From a virus, in IMG/VR virus record IMGVR_UViG_3300037502_002496, positions 1-20,184 of that record: 20,184 bases of DNA; one strand, given 5' to 3'. The notes under the pieces were generated by a model. The model was not told the DNA's origin. It did not search any database and worked only from the letters and a program-made list of their open reading frames with translations. The stretch's first letter is position 1. Every line of letters starts with the position of its first letter. The position numbers and the translations under genes are program-made. Shown here piece after piece: positions 16,786 to 20,184 of this stretch.

Positions 16786-17235
16786 TTAGTTTTTGATAAA
16801 TTCAGGGTATCTGAAATTAAATTTTCCACCTGAAAAAATGTCAGTAAGGTTACCGAGTATGGTTTTTAGTTTTGGGCGTAGGTCTACGGTATATCTGACC
16901 TTTGGAGGGTATGGTTTAGCGTCGAATACTCTCTGACAAATTGTCATATCTCCGAGCTTAATAATTAGGTTAAAATTTTCAGGACCGTCTGTAATTGACG
17001 TATTTAGAACGTCAGGGTTCTCTGAAATTTCATACTGATTGTCCAACATGTATGTTACGGTTCTCATCTTCAAATCATACTGTAACTCTCGACATAGACT
17101 TGCGATATAGTCGTAAAACTCTTCCGATTTGTGAGCGTTTTTGTTAAACCCTCTCACATTAAAGAATCGTTGAACCACAATGTTGTCATTACACATAAAC
17201 AAAAATTCAACTTTTGTTATTTCTTGTTCTTTCAT
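16786..17235 (-). CDS. Unknown 149-aa protein within the replication module
   Basis: A 149-codon frame starts at ATG 17235, 14 bp after the nuclease gene, and ends 34 bp before the helicase. The protein has mixed alpha/beta character with alternating hydrophobic segments (KVEFLFMCNDNIVVQRFF near the N-terminus, FNLIIKLGDMTICQRVF around 90-105). The two segments resemble each other: both have a hydrophobic strand followed by (V/C)QR(F/V)F, which may reflect an internal repeat. No membrane segment, signal peptide or catalytic motif is visible. In T4, the helicase loader (gp59), late co-activator (gp33) and DsbA genes lie next to the RNase H gene. A replication accessory role is plausible by position, but I see no sequence match and gp59 is larger. 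Confidence 0.8.
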   Translation of the reverse strand: MKEQEITKVEFLFMCNDNIVVQRFFNVRGFNKNAHKSEEFYDYIASLCRELQYDLKMRTVTYMLDNQYEISENPDVLNTSITDGPENFNLIIKLGDMTICQRVFDAKPYPPKVRYTVDLRPKLKTILGNLTDIFSGGKFNFRYPEFIKN

Positions 17236-17249
17236 AGTTTTTTCTTTTT

Positions 17250-18287
17250 CTACTTTTTGTTTCTAAACTTACTTTTTTCTTTTCTTGTTAACTTAAGAAA
17301 TGGTTTCAAAAAACTCACCCAAGCGTCGTCACCCTTAGGTAGGTATTTGAAGAATCCATCTTCCATCATCATTCTAATTAGATTTCTATGTCCTCTTCCG
17401 TCGGGATCCATCGACTCAGTGTAATATAATCTAACCAATTCTTTGTCTTCATCACTTAAAAGTGGTTCATCCAAGTCGACAAGTTTTTGGTTGATCACAA
17501 AAAATTCATCACCAAAAATACCTTCTTTAGTTTTACCACTTAATAGATTCTGAAGAGCTACGTTCCCCTTTTCCTCTTTAAGTAAATTAGTACTTGTACT
17601 CAAAATATATGGTAATTGTACTAATTCTTCAAGTAGCTCGGGAAATAATTTGACCAAAGTTTTCTCACCAAGATAAAATATCCCGTCAATGTTGTCAGAA
17701 CTATCCCCTGTGAGTATCTTTACGGTCTTAACATTAAAGTGGGGGACTTCAATATCGTGTAGTTTAATCTTATCCCCCAACTTGTAATATTGTTTTGTGG
17801 ATGGTGAATAGATAGAAACTTTTTCAGAGATAAGTTGGGTTAAATCCCTATCACTCGAGAATATAGTTTTTGTCTCATCTAAAGACACTTGGCAGTAGTA
17901 TGCTATTAAGTCATCAGCTTCTGCGTGTTCTGTCTCCAGTTGTCTTACAAACATCTCCTCAAGGTATTGTCTAACCCTTTGTTTTTGTTCTGAAAAAGAT
18001 TCTTCTTTTTGTTCTGATTCGGAAGGTCTCCGATTCAATTTATACTTTGGGTAAATCAATCTTCTTTGTGAAGATGAGGTTTTAGAATCCCAAAATACCA
18101 CAACCTTATCATAGTTGTGTTCTTCCAAGAATTTACGAAGAGTATTTAGAAAGTGCCAAACACCACCAACGTGTCTCCCATTGTGATAGAAATCTCTAAC
18201 CCCGTGAAACCCAATTTTCAATAAATTATTTCCGTCTACTAATAATGTTTTGGACACTTCCTTTAATCTTGAATGATTTCTACTCAA
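17250..18287 (-). CDS. rnh: FEN-type 5'-3' nuclease, T4 RNase H-like
   Basis: This enzyme probably removes RNA primers and 5' flaps from lagging-strand fragments. Acidic metal-binding residues of the FEN/PIN fold are visible: D18 (LLVDGNN), D67 (VVFWDS), E123/D125/D126 (EADDLIAYY), D146 and D148 (FSSDRDL), and D195/D198 (TGDSSDNIDGI). A helix-hairpin-helix-like DNA-binding segment follows (YLGEKTLVKLFP). The 345 aa compare with 305 for T4 RNase H. The start appears to be TTG at 18287, overlapping the uvsX stop by 8 bp. No ATG occurs before the first catalytic aspartate. The GTG at codon 11 is an alternative start that would still keep D18. The overlap suggests translational coupling with the recombinase. 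Confidence 0.9.
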   Translation of the reverse strand: MSRNHSRLKEVSKTLLVDGNNLLKIGFHGVRDFYHNGRHVGGVWHFLNTLRKFLEEHNYDKVVVFWDSKTSSSQRRLIYPKYKLNRRPSESEQKEESFSEQKQRVRQYLEEMFVRQLETEHAEADDLIAYYCQVSLDETKTIFSSDRDLTQLISEKVSIYSPSTKQYYKLGDKIKLHDIEVPHFNVKTVKILTGDSSDNIDGIFYLGEKTLVKLFPELLEELVQLPYILSTSTNLLKEEKGNVALQNLLSGKTKEGIFGDEFFVINQKLVDLDEPLLSDEDKELVRLYYTESMDPDGRGHRNLIRMMMEDGFFKYLPKGDDAWVSFLKPFLKLTRKEKSKFRNKK

Positions 18288-19287
18288 CCTCTTCTTTTTC
18301 TGTTTTCAAATCAAAGTCACCATCAACTCCGATTATGTCTTTCCAATAGTCGGCATATTCTTTCTTATACTTTTCTATTGATGCTTTCTCTTCTGTTGTA
18401 TCTTTACCTGGCAAGAATCCGTGTGGTGTTACAATAATCCTTCCGTCTTCAAAACCAAGACCATTGATGTGGTTTTTCATAACCGACACTTTTGTTCTTG
18501 AAGCAAACTTCACAGTTCTCTTATCTTTTGTTGCCGTGATCTTTGTCGTACCTGCACCTTTTTGATTACCAAATAAGAATACCAAAGAAGAGTTTAACCA
18601 AATTGCTTCACCACCTTTTGCTTTGATCTTAGGTTGACCAAATGGATTGTCGGGTAATTCTACCCAAGGCTGATTAACAATGATTAAGGTATTTTCATAT
18701 TTAGAATCTGCTTTACGAGATCCTGAAATACGTTGGTTGATACCCATACCAATTTTGTCAGCTAAAACACTTGCGTTGTGTTGTTTACCTCCTTTACCCT
18801 CGTAAGTCATTTTACAAGGAACCGATCCAACTGAATCCCACATAATACAAAGTGAATAATCTAACTCACCCTTTTCTTGTGCATCCAATAGATCGTTAAT
18901 ATAATCTGTGATTTGTTCGATATAACTAAAGTTGTTATTGAACAAGAAGAATCCGTCCCAAGTTAATTCACCTGTTTCTTCATCAACCACTTCCTCACAC
19001 TCAAACCCCATAATTTTTGAGTGTTCAAAAGACCATTTCTGTTCTGTAATAATGAATACAGGAAGAATCTCTTTCTTTTGAGCGTCAACCGCCGTTTTAA
19101 TAAGAGCCGTTGTTTTACCTGTGTCCGAGTGACCCAATAACATATTAAGGTGACCGATAGCAGGTCCAGGTAATCCTACCGCATCCAAAAATTCAGGACC
19201 AAGATCAAAAAATCTTTGCGGTTTATATTTTGCGTCCGAAGAGAACTTTTTCTTCAACGAACTAAAGTCGTTCTTTTTAAGTGCCAT
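18280..19287 (-). CDS. uvsX: RecA-like recombinase, UvsX family
   Basis: UvsX forms filaments on ssDNA and catalyses strand exchange for recombination-dependent replication and repair, normally with gp32. The 335-aa protein has a RecA core. Walker A is GHSDTGKT (52-59), the likely catalytic glutamate is E82 (FIITEQ), and Walker B is CIMWDS (147-152). A flexible-loop region with conserved-looking INQRISGSRKA (about 183-193) is followed by IIVNQPW (202-208) and KAKGGEAIW (222-230). The wording resembles UvsX more than bacterial RecA. The protein is shorter than T4 UvsX (about 390 aa) and ends in an acidic tail (EKEEVE). It lies after the gp32-like terminator, so it needs its own promoter or read-through. 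Its ATG at 19287 has an A/T-rich leader with no Shine-Dalgarno sequence. Confidence 0.92.
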   Translation of the reverse strand: MALKKNDFSSLKKKFSSDAKYKPQRFFDLGPEFLDAVGLPGPAIGHLNMLLGHSDTGKTTALIKTAVDAQKKEILPVFIITEQKWSFEHSKIMGFECEEVVDEETGELTWDGFFLFNNNFSYIEQITDYINDLLDAQEKGELDYSLCIMWDSVGSVPCKMTYEGKGGKQHNASVLADKIGMGINQRISGSRKADSKYENTLIIVNQPWVELPDNPFGQPKIKAKGGEAIWLNSSLVFLFGNQKGAGTTKITATKDKRTVKFASRTKVSVMKNHINGLGFEDGRIIVTPHGFLPGKDTTEEKASIEKYKKEYADYWKDIIGVDGDFDLKTEKEEVE

Positions 19288-19320
19288 AAATAATAAATTT
19301 TAGTATTTCTACCATAAAAT

Positions 19321-19357
19321 ATAAACAAAAAAACGGGAACAATAAACTGCTCCCGTT
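19321..19357 (-). terminator. Intrinsic terminator after the gp32-like gene
   Basis: Positions 19332-19341 and 19348-19357 form a 10-bp stem including one G-U pair on the RNA (AACGGGAGCA/TGTTCCCGTT) with a six-base loop. A run of seven T follows on the minus strand. It starts about 20 bp after the gp32-like stop. It would give the highly needed ssDNA-binding protein a separate or more abundant transcript. Confidence 0.9.
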
Positions 19358-19375
19358 ACATTTGTTTGATTAAAA

Positions 19376-20170
19376 TTAGAATGGTAAATCTTCGTCTACC
19401 TCTTCATTTGATTGTGGATCAGCCACTTCATTGATTGATTTAGCTTCCATTTTTGGTGTACCACCCATAGATACTTCACCCACTTCATCGTTAGAGTAAA
19501 CATACCCACCTTTTTCAGAGTCCCAACGTGGAGTCTCGCCACGAGCAATCGCTTCAAGATACTCAACAGGTTTTTTAGAGTAAACATCTTCCCAAGTTAA
19601 TTCATCAGCAACCCACTCAGACATTTGAGTTTCGTCTTCTGCAATTGGGGATGGATCATCATACATTACAGTTTGGATTACTGTGTATGTCGCACCTTTA
19701 GGTGTTTTTGCCTTTGTCAACTCAAGAATCAAATCACGTCCTTTATCAGGGTCTGTGATGTCACCTTTAGCCTTCCAAATTGGAATAATTTTATCAAGGA
19801 TCCCTTCTTGTTTGTAGTTGTGCTTAAATCGCCAGAATTTAACACCGTCTTGTTCATTGTCACGATCAATAACTTTTACAATGTAAAATTTACGTGATCT
19901 GTATTGTGCTGCCAATTGTTTGTCCGTTTCTTTACCAGTGGACATAAGTTCTTCATAAACTTCAGTCAAAGGCGAACGCTCGTTGTCATTCTTTCCTGGA
20001 TCATAAAATTTTTGCCATTTTCCGTCCACATTGATCTCGTGGAACCATACTTCTTTAAACGGTGAAGATCCGTCTGTTGTAGGTAGAATACGTACTCGTC
20101 TCTGACCTTGTTTTTCATTATCTTTCAAAAGAGCCGCGAAATATTTCTTCATTCGGTCTTCAGAAGACAT
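19376..20170 (-). CDS. 32: Single-stranded DNA-binding protein, gp32-like, with SSB-type acidic tip
   Basis: This protein probably coats ssDNA at forks and during recombination and organises the replication proteins encoded downstream. The 264-aa protein matches the gp32 layout: a short basic N-terminus, an OB-fold-like core (QRRVRILPTTDGSSPFKEVW, then FHEINVDGKWQKFYDPG; later KFYIVKVIDRDNEQDGVKFW and FKHNYKQEGILDKII), and an acidic C-terminal region. T4 gp32 has a zinc ribbon with three cysteines and a histidine, but this protein has no cysteine at all. It ends VDEDLPF, which resembles the bacterial SSB tip (DDDIPF). It is the first gene visible at the right edge, with ATG at 20170 and no Shine-Dalgarno sequence in the 14 upstream bases available. 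The gp32 assignment rests on fold pattern and on the uvsX neighbour. Confidence 0.87.
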   Translation of the reverse strand: MSSEDRMKKYFAALLKDNEKQGQRRVRILPTTDGSSPFKEVWFHEINVDGKWQKFYDPGKNDNERSPLTEVYEELMSTGKETDKQLAAQYRSRKFYIVKVIDRDNEQDGVKFWRFKHNYKQEGILDKIIPIWKAKGDITDPDKGRDLILELTKAKTPKGATYTVIQTVMYDDPSPIAEDETQMSEWVADELTWEDVYSKKPVEYLEAIARGETPRWDSEKGGYVYSNDEVGEVSMGGTPKMEAKSINEVADPQSNEEVDEDLPF

Positions 20171-20184
20171 TTTAGAGTTTGAGT

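Noticed and set aside
17131-17424. Plus-strand open frame with a hydrophobic F/L-rich stretch that could suggest a small membrane protein
   Set aside because: It spans the junction of two minus-strand genes, and its Phe/Leu run is the complement of Lys/Glu-rich coding and an A-rich gap.
19625-19897. Plus-strand open frame of 90 codons, cysteine- and phenylalanine-rich
   Set aside because: It is entirely antisense to the gp32-like gene, and its odd composition is what antisense translation of that gene would give.
1-20184. tRNA genes, CRISPR arrays, insertion sequences, attachment sites
   Set aside because: No cloverleaf-like stretch, regular repeat-spacer array, transposase or terminal inverted repeats were seen by eye. 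The window is almost fully occupied by phage genes.

Overview
The window looks like part of the genome of a tailed phage with a contractile, T4-type tail. All recognisable genes lie on the minus strand, so they read from right to left. They are tightly packed with 4-35 bp gaps or short overlaps. The DNA is AT-rich, and I see no host-type genes, tRNAs, insertion sequences or CRISPR arrays. A Bacteroidota host is my inference. It rests on nearly all starts lacking a Shine-Dalgarno sequence in favour of A/T-rich upstream DNA, and on ribonucleotide reductase subunits of the eukaryote-like class Ia type, which is also common in Bacteroidota. Nothing in the window proves the host.

The right part (about 14.4-20.2 kb) is a replication, recombination and nucleotide module. 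In transcription order it holds a gp32-like ssDNA-binding protein with its own terminator, a UvsX/RecA-like recombinase, a FEN/RNase H-type 5' nuclease, an unknown 149-aa protein, a gp41/DnaB-like replicative helicase, NrdB and NrdA. NrdA (11958-14387) is followed by a second strong terminator. Together these genes supply dNTPs, unwind DNA, coat and recombine single strands, and remove RNA primers or flaps.

The middle (about 11.3-11.96 kb) is a small unit bounded by two intrinsic terminators. It encodes a 167-aa protein with a basic amphipathic N-terminus ending in Ile-Lys-Glu and a hydrophobic, glycine-rich C-terminus. I consider it the most interesting small gene here. It could be a head-packaged, protease-processed, membrane-active protein, but that is a hypothesis.

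The left part (1-11.29 kb) is a baseplate/tail module: a gp25-like wedge protein, a gp6-like wedge protein, a giant 1868-aa protein in the gp7 position, a 597-aa protein, a 269-aa protein, and a partial protein with a PKD-like domain running off the left edge. The giant protein contains an internal stretch of about 120 hydrophobic residues followed by a cysteine cluster, which is unusual for a baseplate component. The giant, 597-aa and 269-aa proteins also appear to share a short N-terminal motif. No stretch over 300 bp lacks a gene.
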